Shown here one piece after another: positions 54,451 to 64,000 of a stretch of 64,000 bases of DNA. The notes under the pieces were generated by a model, which saw only the letters and a program-made list of their open reading frames with translations, made no database searches and had not been told where the DNA came from. Every line of letters begins with the position of its first letter. Position 1 is the stretch's first letter. Position numbers and translations under genes: made by a program. The stretch is from positions 62,001 through 126,000 of the forward strand of contig JAACJM010000041.1 of assembly GCA_013368315.1 (NCBI GenBank). The letters are read 5' to 3'. This DNA is from Tetrapyrgos nigripes. Its lineage: Eukaryota; Basidiomycota; Agaricomycetes; Agaricales; Campanellaceae.

Positions 54451-54460
54451 CTTTTATACC
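54451..54460 (-). promoter_or_regulatory. TATA box of the AA9 gene
   Basis: GGTATAAAAG on the minus strand, 51 nt upstream of the ATG. Confidence 0.6.
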
Positions 54461-55774
54461 TTCTAGTACGTATAGTAACCTATAGTATGGATGATACTTT
54501 TTCGGCCTCATCAACAAACTTCAAGGAAATTCCGAAGTACCACGGCTTCACTCCACAACGCAAGACTGTTCATCGAGTCAATTTATGCGGATTTTTGCCG
54601 ACGCTCAGATCCCGGAGAAGAAATTCAATCGAATCACATCATTCATTTGAACGGCGGACGTTCAAAGACGCATAAATTGAGCTTCTTTTGTGGAGCCAGA
54701 CGGTAAAAATACGTTGGTCATTTGAGAGAGTTTCGCCGATTTTTTGTGCAAGGTAACCAAGTCAATTATGGGCACGCTTTGAAGATGGGTGACGTCACAC
54801 CTCCTAACCGCGCCAAGTTGGTGCCAAAGCCGTACTCATAAGTAACGGTATATGTACGCAGCATTTTGCCTTTGCATCCGGGTGCTCTTGCTCTCACTGA
54901 TGTATTTCTTTGATAAAAACACGATGCAGTTCAAAAGATATACTGAATCACAGAATTACACCCGGGCTGTAGTTGTCAGATTTATGTCAATTTTTTGGCC
55001 AGTCCATCCGAGGTATAGACAAACTTTCCGTTGTTGACTAGTCAGTTATCCCAGTACAGATATATTTCTGATGTCCACCGAGAGCGTATAAAAAGAGGAA
55101 CTATAAGGCCCAAAATCATCATCAAATTTCCGCAACCTCCAACTACACCAATACCAAATCGATCAAGTTCCACTGTGAATCAAATACTACCATGTCCAAT
55201 GACCAACAACAAGTTCTCCTCAAAAGCTTGCCTGGAGGCTGGCTATGGAGTTTAAGCTGTGTATATCAAGCTCGGGAAATTTAGGAATAGACGAACGGGA
55301 AAAGCAGGGGGCGATTCGACATAGCCACATGCGGGGAAGGAGTGTAAAGAACTCGTTCTTCATTTCATTTCGGCCTCGTAACAGTTCAATCTCTGTTTGA
55401 TGTCGTTCAGTCCTTATACTTGAGTGAAAAGGAATGGGATAGTGGATGTGCGTCTTAGAAGCATTGATGTGGCTACCGACGCATCGATGCACCATGGCCT
55501 TTCTGGGTGGTGCTAAATTTGCATATCGGTCGGAGTGATACTTCTGCGCTGTTACTTAGTCGCATCGCCAGAATGGCTATTATACGTGAGCCTGATTGAT
55601 GATTAGGCCTTTATGCGGAGTTAATTAACCTAGGATGCTCCCACCCCTTTTCGCTGCCACTCCGACACAACCGAAAAACCGAAGTCGTCACCTGGCGTCA
55701 TGCCAACGTGTCTTGCTGTGAGTTAGTGACTAGTAATAGATTGTCGCCTACAAAGAACTTGTCTGCTATCCACG
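54461..55774. other. Intergenic, with an F1 left end at 55318-55382
   Basis: ACATAGCCACATGCGG...TTCATTTCGGCCTCGTAACAG at 55318-55382 is the F1 left end on the minus strand. A short frame at 55191 begins ATGTCCAATGACC, the same first 13 bases as the F-box-like gene at 55775; it may be a truncated relative. No complete gene is seen. Confidence 0.45.
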
Positions 55775-56663
55775 ATGTCCAATGACCTCGCTCCCCTCTC
55801 CACAAAGCTACCTCCCGAGATTGAAGACGAAATTTTTGAACAAACCGCCTTGTTATATCCTTACCGACGAGGGGATGCGTATCTACCACTAATCTGCAAA
55901 AGATCCCAAGAAATGTGGGTTTTAAATTTTTATCCATGAGAAAGTGTTATCTAGAGAGCGGCGCAGAATAGAAGCAATCCTCTATAGGTTCATAGTCTTG
56001 ACAGATGGCGACTGCGATGGCAATGACCAGTACATGGCATATGCCTATCTCTTCAAAGTCCCACTCGAAAGCAGGCCTCCCTCATTCTTCGCAAAGCACG
56101 TCCGCAATCTGTACATTATTGGTAATGTACCCGATGATTTTGCGCAACGTGTTCTGCGTGTATGCACAGGCGTTCGAAATTTTGCATCTCTCAAGCCCGA
56201 ATTTATGACGCAGATCGCCAAAGATTACCTCTGGCTCCCAGAAATCAGGACGCCCTTGCAACACCTTACTACACGACTCTCTGATATGAGGAATTTATAT
56301 GAGGCTGGATTGACGTTCCCTCAGCTCAAGTATTTGGCCCTAATGTCTGATTATGAGGATATGGAAACAGAGCTTCCTCCGTTCGAGGAGATGATACCAT
56401 CCTTGACGGAGATACGCTTTCAGCTCAGGGTCTATGGCTCTTATAGGGCGCTGGAGGATATTAGGGCCGTATCCCGAACGTTGAAAGATCTCAAGAAGAT
56501 CAGACTGGCTGTTGATACCATAGATACCAAGGAGTTCTTTGAAATATGGAAGGCAGAGGACAGTAGGGTAGTAATTGAAGAAGATGGCTGGTATTGCGGG
56601 AGGGGTTCCTGGCGACGGGAGGTGATTGCAGGAGTACCGTTCGCACCGATAAATACTTTATGA
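55775..56663 (+). CDS. F-box/LRR-like protein
   Basis: Exon 1 is 55775-55914, then a 52-nt intron (55915-55966) and exon 2 55967-56663, giving 278 residues. The N-terminus LPPEIEDEIFEQTALL...LICKRSQE resembles the degenerate F-box of Agaricomycete proteins, normally followed by an I-E-x-L-L-Y-R motif (here IEAILYRFIVL). The rest has irregular leucine-rich repeats (HVRNLYIIGNVP, FPQLKYLALMS, LTEIRFQL, LKDLKKIRL). Such proteins are substrate receptors of SCF ubiquitin ligases, but the family is huge and individual roles are unknown. An alternative acceptor at CTAG would give a 40-nt intron, which is too short. Confidence 0.65.
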
Positions 56664-57299
56664 TACCGAGAATCATGAGTCAAAGGGTGTCCATCAATTA
56701 TTTGGCAATCTACACAGTGAGTACGGCACCGAGGCCAAAGAATCACTGCCAACATGAACAACAACATTCTAGCCTTTCATTGAAGGTATGCTGTGACCAA
56801 GTGATGAGCGCAAAGCGCTCAGGAATGCAGGATGATTCCATAATGTGCGAGCGGTGATGATGAGTGCCTTCTTGAGAGTATGAGCAAAGGGATGTGCGAG
56901 ACACGGTTGACAGAAGAATGGTGCACAGCCACATACGGACAGGCAAAACCGCGTACTAGGAGAGGCAAATGGAGGGTAATCGGGATGTGACTTCGGGTAA
57001 AGTGAAAGACATGTAGTCTTGTCATTCTAGTAAAGGTATACAATTACAGAAGGCGAGTTGGATGATTTGGCTGGCCAAAATCACGTAGGAGGCGTAAATA
57101 AAGAGTAATCGGGATGAGATATCGGGAAAAGAGAGAGGAAGGTGTATTTGCTGTTGTGGTAAAGTTACACGAGGACAGAAGGCCAGGCAGGTGATTTGGA
57201 GCATAACTTCCTCTTCCCTTGAAAATGCACAGCCACCGGTCGAGAAGATAATATGTTTTAGCTAGGGAGCGGATAGGCTAGTTCGTTCCGTACATTACC
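56664..57299. other. Intergenic
   Basis: No gene seen. GTGCACAGCCAC motifs at 56923 and 57226 recall repeat fragments elsewhere in the window. Confidence 0.4.
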
Positions 57300-58470
57300 T
57301 CCTGGTCCACCTCCATACTCCCTGCCCCCGCTCCCGTTCCTCAATAACCCGTTTCATATTCACAACCCCGTCTCCTCCCCCATATCCATGCGGACCCCCA
57401 TCCAAATACTCTCTCAAAACCCCCACAGTCCCCCAGGTAGCCCTCGCCTCCCTCGCAGCCTCTGCAATCTCTCGATCCCAAGCTTTAGCTCGACGTTTCC
57501 GTATGGTGGTGGTGATTATTAGGATGAGAGACAAGTCCTACGGCTGTGTTGTGGAAGAGGCTGGATTTTAGATGTGTTTTGTTAGTATTGGATTAAAAGA
57601 CAAAAGACAAAAGACGAAAGACGAAAGTAAGGTAACGAGAGGAGCGAGCGGTGAGGATACCGAAATCCATGCTAATCAAGCGTCCAACGTCACCCCAACG
57701 CAAACGCAAACTTGAAGTCGTTTTGGTCTGGCGTCTGGGTCTGGGGGTATGGGTTTGGCAGATGGGGAGAAGGGTGATGGGGAAAAGAAGGGGAAAAACA
57801 ACACCCACCTACTATCACTCTCCTTCGTCTGACTTGGCCCAACCCCAAGAAGAAGACGACAAAGATAAGGACGAAGTACTGCTTGTCGAACTGGTACTAC
57901 TCGGACTAGTTGATGTGGTGGAGGAGGTGCTCGAGGTACTAGAAGTGCTCGAAGTGGAAGAGGTAGTTGAGGATGGGCTGGAAGAGGAGGAGCCGGTTGC
58001 TTGTGGATTTCTCGGTTGGTAGTGGACGAATTCCATGAACGGAATCGTTACCAATCCCACCATTTTTGCTGCGTCGGCGTTGGCGTCGGGAATCGGATTC
58101 GTCGGTGTGGGGAACTCTTGTCCTCTGTCGTCGTCCTGTGGGGAGTGGGGAGGGACAACCAAAAAAAGTCGACCGGTGTCAACAATGAGTGAAAAAGTGG
58201 TCAGATTACCTACGTAATGATAGGTAAAGCTTGTTATTTTTAGCGAGGTGGGACGGTGTGCAAATCGTGCTTGGACGTGAAAAGTCGTGTTGACACGCCG
58301 AAAATACAAAAATATCCGCTCGGCAGAAAGGCGTACAGAAACACACTTTTTTACAGATATATCTTATATCAGTAGTGGTGATGTGATCTATCCGTCGAGC
58401 GGATATTTTTGTCTTTTCGGCGTGTGAAGGAGGGGGGAGACCTGCTCTGAGACGCGACATTGCAAACTGT
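57300..58470 (-). pseudogene. Inverted, truncated copy of the Ser/Thr-rich membrane-protein gene
   Basis: The minus strand repeats window positions 1 to about 2060: the exon ending near 58217 (TYHY), then DDDRGQEFPTPTNP, a Ser/Thr tract, and, after a shortened intron of about 280 nt, FHNTA...IRKRRAKAWDREIAEAAREA and PHGYGGG. An 11-nt deletion in the membrane helix (GTCTC-TCATCC) shifts the frame, and the copy stops at about 57300, lacking the last two exons. It carries the CACTA-like MITE in its upstream part. The homology continues up to window position 1, so the true duplication extends beyond the window. Confidence 0.8.
58294..58424. mobile_element. CACTA-like MITE, 131 bp, copy 2
   Basis: CACGCCGAAAATAC...GTCTTTTCGGCGTG with 3-bp duplication TGA on both sides (58291-58293 and 58425-58427). 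The parental sequence at about 45-60 lacks it, which confirms a mobile insertion. Confidence 0.88.
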
Positions 58471-59449
58471 GGACGATGAGAAGGGCAAGACTGGGGAGGC
58501 GGTAGCTAACGACCGGTTAACCGGCAAGTATCTCCGTCTACATCCGTGCCTCGCGTGGGCCTGCCACGCCATCACACCACTTGACTGGGACAAGGGCCAC
58601 TGCTTTGCATGGCAAGTTACGAGGTCCTTTTCCATGTCGGCTGGGCATGGTTACCTTTTTCCTCAAGCTCGAGCGGCATCTTCAAGATTTCGGCGCTCAA
58701 GTTGCGCTCAAGGCTATTGCTTCTGTATCATTATCATCCGGAATTTCCAAATCCGTATGAGCATACGCATACGCACATTATATTACTCACCCGGGACGAG
58801 CTGTAAATCCATTAATTATCGAGGAAGAGCATTATACATCAGTGATTATTGCATCATGTCGGCGAAAACTACAGATGTTGATAGTAGCCTATTCACTCAT
58901 CTGCATGCAGACCTCTGTCTGCCTCTCATTCTGCCTCTCGTCCTGACTCTCTCTTTGAGATGCTGCCATCTGTACTGCGGCAAATATGATGGACTGAGAA
59001 AGAGACATGTCATTTCGAGACCTGATTTCCTCCCTAGATCTTTCCAGGGATACAATGAGGACGATGAGAATTGGATAGAGTGTCTTGAAATAGTGTTAGT
59101 CAAGTATAGAGGCTCTGAGGAGTATGTAAATCTACCTACAGCTAAAGATGGCAGAGCACCAGAAATAGTCTGAAATGCTACAGATTCTGGCTCTGTTGAC
59201 CAGCTAACAATGATGTCTGTGATCTATAATATTGACAGTTAATGTTCATTTTAGAATAAATGAAGCAGGGCTCTGGCAACTGACCCAAACTCCACAATAG
59301 ATCATCCCAAATTCAACCAGCAGAACCAGAATCTTTTGAGCTCTGGAAACCTGATTGCCAGTCCTTCAAAGTTTTTTTGATATCTTGACCATGACGCCTT
59401 TGACAAGTTAATCATAAGTAAGTAGTCAGGCGAAACTATCAAATGCGCA
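58471..59449. other. Intergenic with a doubtful ORF
   Basis: An open frame of up to 237 codons (58460-59173) starts within the duplicated segment and runs through an F1-like fragment (58591-58626: GGGCCACTGC...CATGGCAAGTTACGAGG). One hydrophobic stretch (LCLPLILPLVLTLSL) is present. I think it is fortuitous. Confidence 0.3.
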
Positions 59450-60529
59450 TCAAGCCTTATATCCCATGAGTCCTGTAGCAGCCATATTTGTGATGAGGAG
59501 TGGGAGAGTCATAACCAAGACGTTCTTTTCATTCCCATCATCACTCAAGTTATTGAGAAATCTAACAGCAGCTAATCCCCCATCAGCAAATGCACCACCT
59601 AATGCTCAGTAGATGAGATGAAGCCTTTAATTGTGTAGATTCGTCTACTCACCTAACGATCCCATAAAACAAATAAGCAGAACACCCTTGACTACCAGAT
59701 TTCATGGAAACATAACCCATGCTCTCCAATAACATACTATCAAGATTAATCAGATATGAGCAAGTATCAACATTGGGTTAAAGATTATTCTCAAGATAAT
59801 AATCAATTACTGACATTCAATCTTGCCAGCATGAGTTGGGCTATCTGTAGGTCTGTTACCTGCTGTATAACATTTTCCCTATTGACAACATTGCAACTAT
59901 TCAGTGGAATCTGGAGCAGGGTATCTAGCACATCCAAAGTAGCAATTGTAGTTGCAAGAATCAGCATGAAGACCCCAAGGGCAAGCAGCAATATTTGGGC
60001 TGTGATCTGAGAGCAAGAGAACAATGGAATGATGTGTAATGTGTTACATTACGAGGCCGAATGAAATGAGGATGAGTTCTTTACACTCGGTTTCTGCATG
60101 TGGCTATGTTCAAAGCCTCCCGGTTTTTCCCGTCCGTCCTTTTCCGTCCTTTGCCCCTATTATCAAGCTCCTTTTCACCAGTTACTGTACTTTTCACTCA
60201 CTGACCTTTTTTTCTTCTTTCATCCTCTTCACAAGTTAAAAAAGCTACATTTTATTTGTTGTATTCTTAACTTTTCCTTCCGGCCGCGTACTTGCCACGC
60301 CTGGGCGCTGGCCCACACCTCTTTTATAAATATATCCATGGCGTCAGACCCGGAGAGAAAATAACATGAAAAGTCAGGCTTACAGAATAGCATAAAATAT
60401 TGTGAGGGCAAGTGTAGCATTGACACCATGAATCAGCCACTCGATAGCTATTTCAAGTATCCAAGCTTTGAGAACAACAAGATCAGAGTTAGAGAGGGGC
60501 AAGGAGGACGGTTGTTGTGCCTGAAGCAT
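59450..60529 (-). pseudogene. Multi-TM membrane protein gene, decayed, F1 repeat in intron 1
   Basis: Exon 1 (60529-60384) encodes LVVLKAWILEIAIEWLIHG and LALTIFYAIL. A GTAAGC donor follows, then an intron that contains the whole F1 repeat (60049-60328), and an acceptor CTCTCAG at 60007. Exon 2 reads ITAQILLLALGVFMLILATT and LDVLDTLLQIPLN. A later exon (near 59600) reads VLVMTLPLLITNMAATGLMGYKA and stops. Phases do not join between exons 1 and 2, and the middle is eroded, so I call it a pseudogene. The motifs fit basidiomycete multi-TM proteins of unknown role. Confidence 0.6.
60049..60328 (+). mobile_element. F1 repeat, complete 280-bp copy
   Basis: Starts TTACGAGGCCGAATGAAATG and ends GGCGCTGGCCCACACCTC. 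It is the reference for the interrupted copy at 9657-11682; the TTTCATCCTCTTCACAAG site near 60220 is where element A entered that copy. It has no coding capacity. Confidence 0.8.
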
Positions 60530-60569
60530 TGAAGAAACTCGGAACGAGAAGAGCATTGATTCAAGCACT

Positions 60570-62847
60570 TATATTGTCCCCAGTGTCCTAACTTTGTATC
60601 CATCTTTTGAAGAACACCAGGGTCACAGAAGCTTTAACTCTGACATGATACATCAACGGTCAAGATGTGTGCCCTCACTGTTACGAAAGTTAAGCCATAA
60701 TGTACTATGATGAAGACAAGTTCAGTCACGCATCACATTGGAGACTGAACTTTGTGACGAACCGACCTTTTGTCGGCCAAATTTCCTAACCAACAATTGA
60801 TTTTTTTTTTTTTGCCCCGTCAGCTCAATGTATTCTTTATGTACTCCATTTACTAGTATGTTTTAGAATATAAAAAGGTTTTTGGGCTGTTCTACTGATT
60901 TATGGGGTCCATGGAGGCGGATTTTGGCGAATTTGGTCCTGCTGATCTCAGGCTGGGGCCTATTTTGGTTCAAAATGGCTCGAGAGCTCATTTATCATGT
61001 ACATATTACTTACGAATTGGGAGGTGAACAACCAAAAGTGAACTGAACTTCTGATCTGTCACGCATCATATCGGCTAGAGAACTGAGTGAACTGGAGGTC
61101 AAAAATGTCACACCCCAAACCCACCAAACTTGTCTTCATCATAGTACAGTATCAAACCTTCATTGCAAAAAAGGCACAGATAAAACACGCAACTTAAAAA
61201 TTCCTGTTTCGTCTTTAACTGCTCCCCTCAAAGCAGATCCTTTCCATCACCTGCACACTGGTCCAGATATTCTTGAATAAGGCCATCGAATCGCAAATCA
61301 TAAATCAGAATCATGATCTTGGTCCTGAACCACAGCGAGTTTTAGCATCCCATCGAGGGGTAAACACTACTAATAGAAAGGTACAATAGTAACTCCTTGC
61401 GGTAACATGATCCGCGCAAATCCGCACGACGAAGACTCTTGATCTTCTACCGCCTCCCCCTCACACTTCCATTTGTCTCCCACCAGTGGCAGCCACGCCA
61501 CGATCACTTGATGCAGCAACGATTTTGAATGCAGGAAAAATGAGGATTAATGAGATCAAAGTGAGGTGTATCATCTTGAGATCGCAATTTGATGTAGTAG
61601 CACTGAGTGGCTAAGTGAGGCGAATTCGGTAGAGCCAAAGATGCGAGTTGAAGTCAGAACTTATTGTGATCTGATATCCTCATACTAGTAACGCGTCTCT
61701 ATCATCTTTTCACAGGCGCATGTGCAAAATGTTGCCAGTAAAGGCAGGACTCTATTCTGGGATTTCCGTTTGCTTTCACTGAGGATCTTTGGCATGGTAA
61801 GCTTACTTTCAGTAACCACGAAGGTGCGCTTTTCACTGAGCTGAGCTTCTAGAAGAACATTCTTGCTTTGAGCCCCAAGAACGAAGTTAACAAGTGCAAG
61901 GCTGTTTTCCTCAACAAAGATGGCCTCTTCGACTCTCCCTGTAAGAAACGCAAGGGTACTACTTCTTAATCATACCTACATACGCTTTAGTAAATTAACC
62001 GTCCATACTTGTCAGTAACAATGATCAGTAACAACAATCGTTAGCCTTTGAAAAAGGTGCGGTCCTCGCCGCTCGCGGCCATACCCGGCAGTCATTCAAG
62101 TTTGCAACATCTCAACGCCTCAAGTATGTATATACGAGGCCGTCATGATCATCGTCACCGTTATCCACTTCTCAAACACACCAAAGCTCAGAACATCAAG
62201 ACATCTTTCAAGAAAGACACCTCAAGCCTCGGGTTTAAGCCTAGTTTAATAGAATTGCCCTGCTGTGTACCAAGGTGCCTCTCGTCAGGGATGGGCGGTC
62301 GATGGACAATCGAGGCTTTGCCGAACATGCCATTGCTTGACGACCTCTAGCGGCATCTGGCCGTTTCCAACTGGCAACCTTGCCTTTCTGGGAAATTACA
62401 ATATTTCCTCGGCTATCTGTCCACCGCGGCCACCGGCATCGACTGAGTCCATTCGTTCTGCCCAACCCTGAGCGGATGTACAAAATTTGCAAGCCGCCAC
62501 TCCCTTGGCGCATACCGCAAGCGGTTTCTCATATGCTCTAGTGCCCGAGAATAAAATTGACAGGTCCAAATTCAATTCCTGGTTTCCGAACGTCCCCAAG
62601 AGTACCCCAAGAGTGTGTTGACATTTTCAAGTTCAATGAAATCAGCGAATAATCGTCGAAGACAATTCTGGAGAGAGAGAGAAACACGGCCTTTTACACA
62701 TCTTCATCTGCTCCCGCCAAGTCCAGTCGAAGCCGCCATGATACTCCTTTCAGCCCGTGTCCAGGCGATTTTCCGAAGCTAAGTACTCAAGGTACAACGC
62801 AACCCTTTCAGTCTTACAACCTTCAAGCTTCAATGACTCTTGGCATG
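60570..62847. other. Intergenic, one possible small secreted peptide
   Basis: No clear gene. A minus frame at 61574-61458 encodes 38 residues that start MIHLTLISLILIFPAFKIVA, signal-peptide-like, but it could equally be the first exon of a lost gene. The rest holds no recognisable feature. Confidence 0.35.
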
Positions 62848-64000
62848 TCAGTGTGATAGGGTGCATGATTCGATGGTGAAGACGTTGTAGATTGTTTGGG
62901 GCAATAACTGTGAAGTCAGTCTTTATTTGCAAGAATGACACGTAAAAGGAGATAGATACCTGGACTGCGAGATAACTCTTAACGTAGCTTCTGAGATCGG
63001 ATTTGTTTGTCCGTTCGAAAACCGAAGTCAGTCCTCTAACAAGCTGACTATCGCCTCCACTCCCAACTGAGAAACTCTGAGTCAGAATGTATCACAAATC
63101 CAAAAGACGGGAAACACTTACTTGCAAACCCTGCGCCAGGATCCGCCGTCGACTGAATAATACCTTGCTCAGTATTCCACACAGATTTGGTGGTGGTGGT
63201 TGCTGCAAGAACCATGTCAGGTAGCCTATTGCAAATAGAATAGTAAGTAATCTACACAAAGCATCAAAATTGAATGATGTATCACAGCTGTGCTTCATCC
63301 GGAGGCGTCGACCCGTTTAGCATAGATAGTCCTTCAAGGAAGAAGCCAGAGTTATACGGGTAAGCAAATACAACCACAGGGTCACAGTTGGTAGCGTCCA
63401 TTGCGGTCTCGACAAGCCTGTCCGGGCTGATCAGCTGCTTGGAAATGAATTGGAAGGACAATTTCGCGGCCCCCAGATATGCCTGATTATTAGTTGCTTC
63501 AGCCAAAGCAGCTGATAATCTGTAAAATAGCATGAGGAAAATTCTCAGCAGATCAGATCAAGGGTTGTCGGATCTTCTTACACAAAGAAAATTCTAGCAA
63601 TAGGCGGCTTTATGAACGGCTTAAACTTGAGCAAATTTGAGGATAAACTTACCCTGTGGCCGCTGCAGTGACTAGACCACTTCGCGTATCGGTATCCTGT
63701 AGTGCGTATGATTTTGGGGAGACTTAACAGATTTAACGAGCATAATTACCCTGAAAGTTCCGCCAGCGAGTGATGCTACCGATAGCAAGTATCAGACCGG
63801 TATATCCAGTAGAGAACGGTATGGCTAACCTCGCGCGCAAAGATTCGAATCGGCAAAAGTCAAATTCTTGACCGGAGTGTGTCTCGAATCAGCTTGCTCT
63901 TGGGATATGGTGTAATTCCAACCAAATGCCCAAGAAGATTCAGCATATGTCAAGAAGATGTTGTCTTTGTATGCGCGAAAGGCTTGAATAGCCGCATATC
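62848..64000 (-). CDS. GH76 alpha-1,6-mannanase-like enzyme (5' partial)
   Basis: The gene enters from the right edge on the minus strand. The sequence AFRAYKDNIFLTYAESSWAF and YTIS match the GH76 (alpha/alpha)6-barrel. Further exons carry SLAGGTF, DTDTRSGLVTAAATG, LSAALAEATNNQAYLGAA (exon 63519-63286), NSGFFLEGLSML, WNTEQGIIQ and SGGDSQLVRGL. The last exon ends at a TGA at 62850-62848, earlier than usual, so the C-terminus may be shortened. GH76 enzymes act on alpha-1,6-mannan in the cell wall or in wall-protein cross-linking. The join near 63.83 kb does not keep frame in my model, so that exon is uncertain, or the gene is damaged. Confidence 0.7.

Noticed and set aside
59803..60024. A second hydrophobin, suggested by SCNVVN...VIQQ
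   Set aside because: The spacing lacks the CC pairs and the surrounding exons encode several membrane helices, so it fits a multi-TM protein instead.

Overview
The window looks like a gene-poor, transposon-rich stretch of a filamentous basidiomycete (probably Agaricomycete) genome. Genes are broken by many 50-100 nt GT-AG introns, and the recognisable host genes (class I hydrophobin, heme-thiolate peroxygenases, an AA9 polysaccharide monooxygenase, a GH76 enzyme, a seven-TM protein with the motif IYRCYVIWG) are typical of wood- or litter-decaying mushrooms. No database search was possible; family calls rest on motifs and gene structure.

Layout. 1-4.2 kb: a Ser/Thr-rich single-pass membrane protein, whose broken inverted copy lies at 57.3-58.5 kb. 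6.5 kb: an intron-containing tRNA-Phe. 7.9-8.7 kb: a three-exon basidiomycete hypothetical gene. 9.6-42.4 kb: one hydrophobin gene on the minus strand, torn into three pieces by nested mobile elements. 43.2-45.1 kb: an 11-exon seven-TM gene. 46.7-49.1 kb: a large coiled-coil protein. 50.4-51.2 kb: a Helitron remnant abutting a piece of a tyrosine-recombinase retroelement. 52.0-54.4 kb: a four-TM protein and an AA9 enzyme. 55.8-56.7 kb: an F-box/LRR-like gene. 59.4-60.5 kb: a decayed membrane-protein gene with a transposon in an intron. 62.8-64 kb: the 3' part of a GH76 gene.

The main structure is the nest at 9.6-42.4 kb. A 30.2 kb element (P, 12127-42292) with GGGC...GCCC ends and a 10-bp target duplication TATAGGCAAG sits in hydrophobin intron 1. 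A 2 kb F1 repeat, itself carrying a 1.7 kb relative of P (element A, 10-bp duplication TCATCCTCCT), sits in hydrophobin intron 3. Inside P are a nearly intact Ty1/copia element (5-bp duplication CCACC) and a 22.8 kb segment bounded by two copies of a long-TIR element (E1, E2). Only the outer edges of that segment share a 7-bp duplication (GAGTCAA), so it appears to have entered as one unit. It carries a Ngaro/DIRS-type retroelement and two intact, head-to-head peroxygenase genes.

C-to-T changes at CpG sites account for all four LTR differences, the copia nonsense codon, a hydrophobin splice-site loss and probably a recombinase active-site loss. This suggests the region has been cytosine-methylated.
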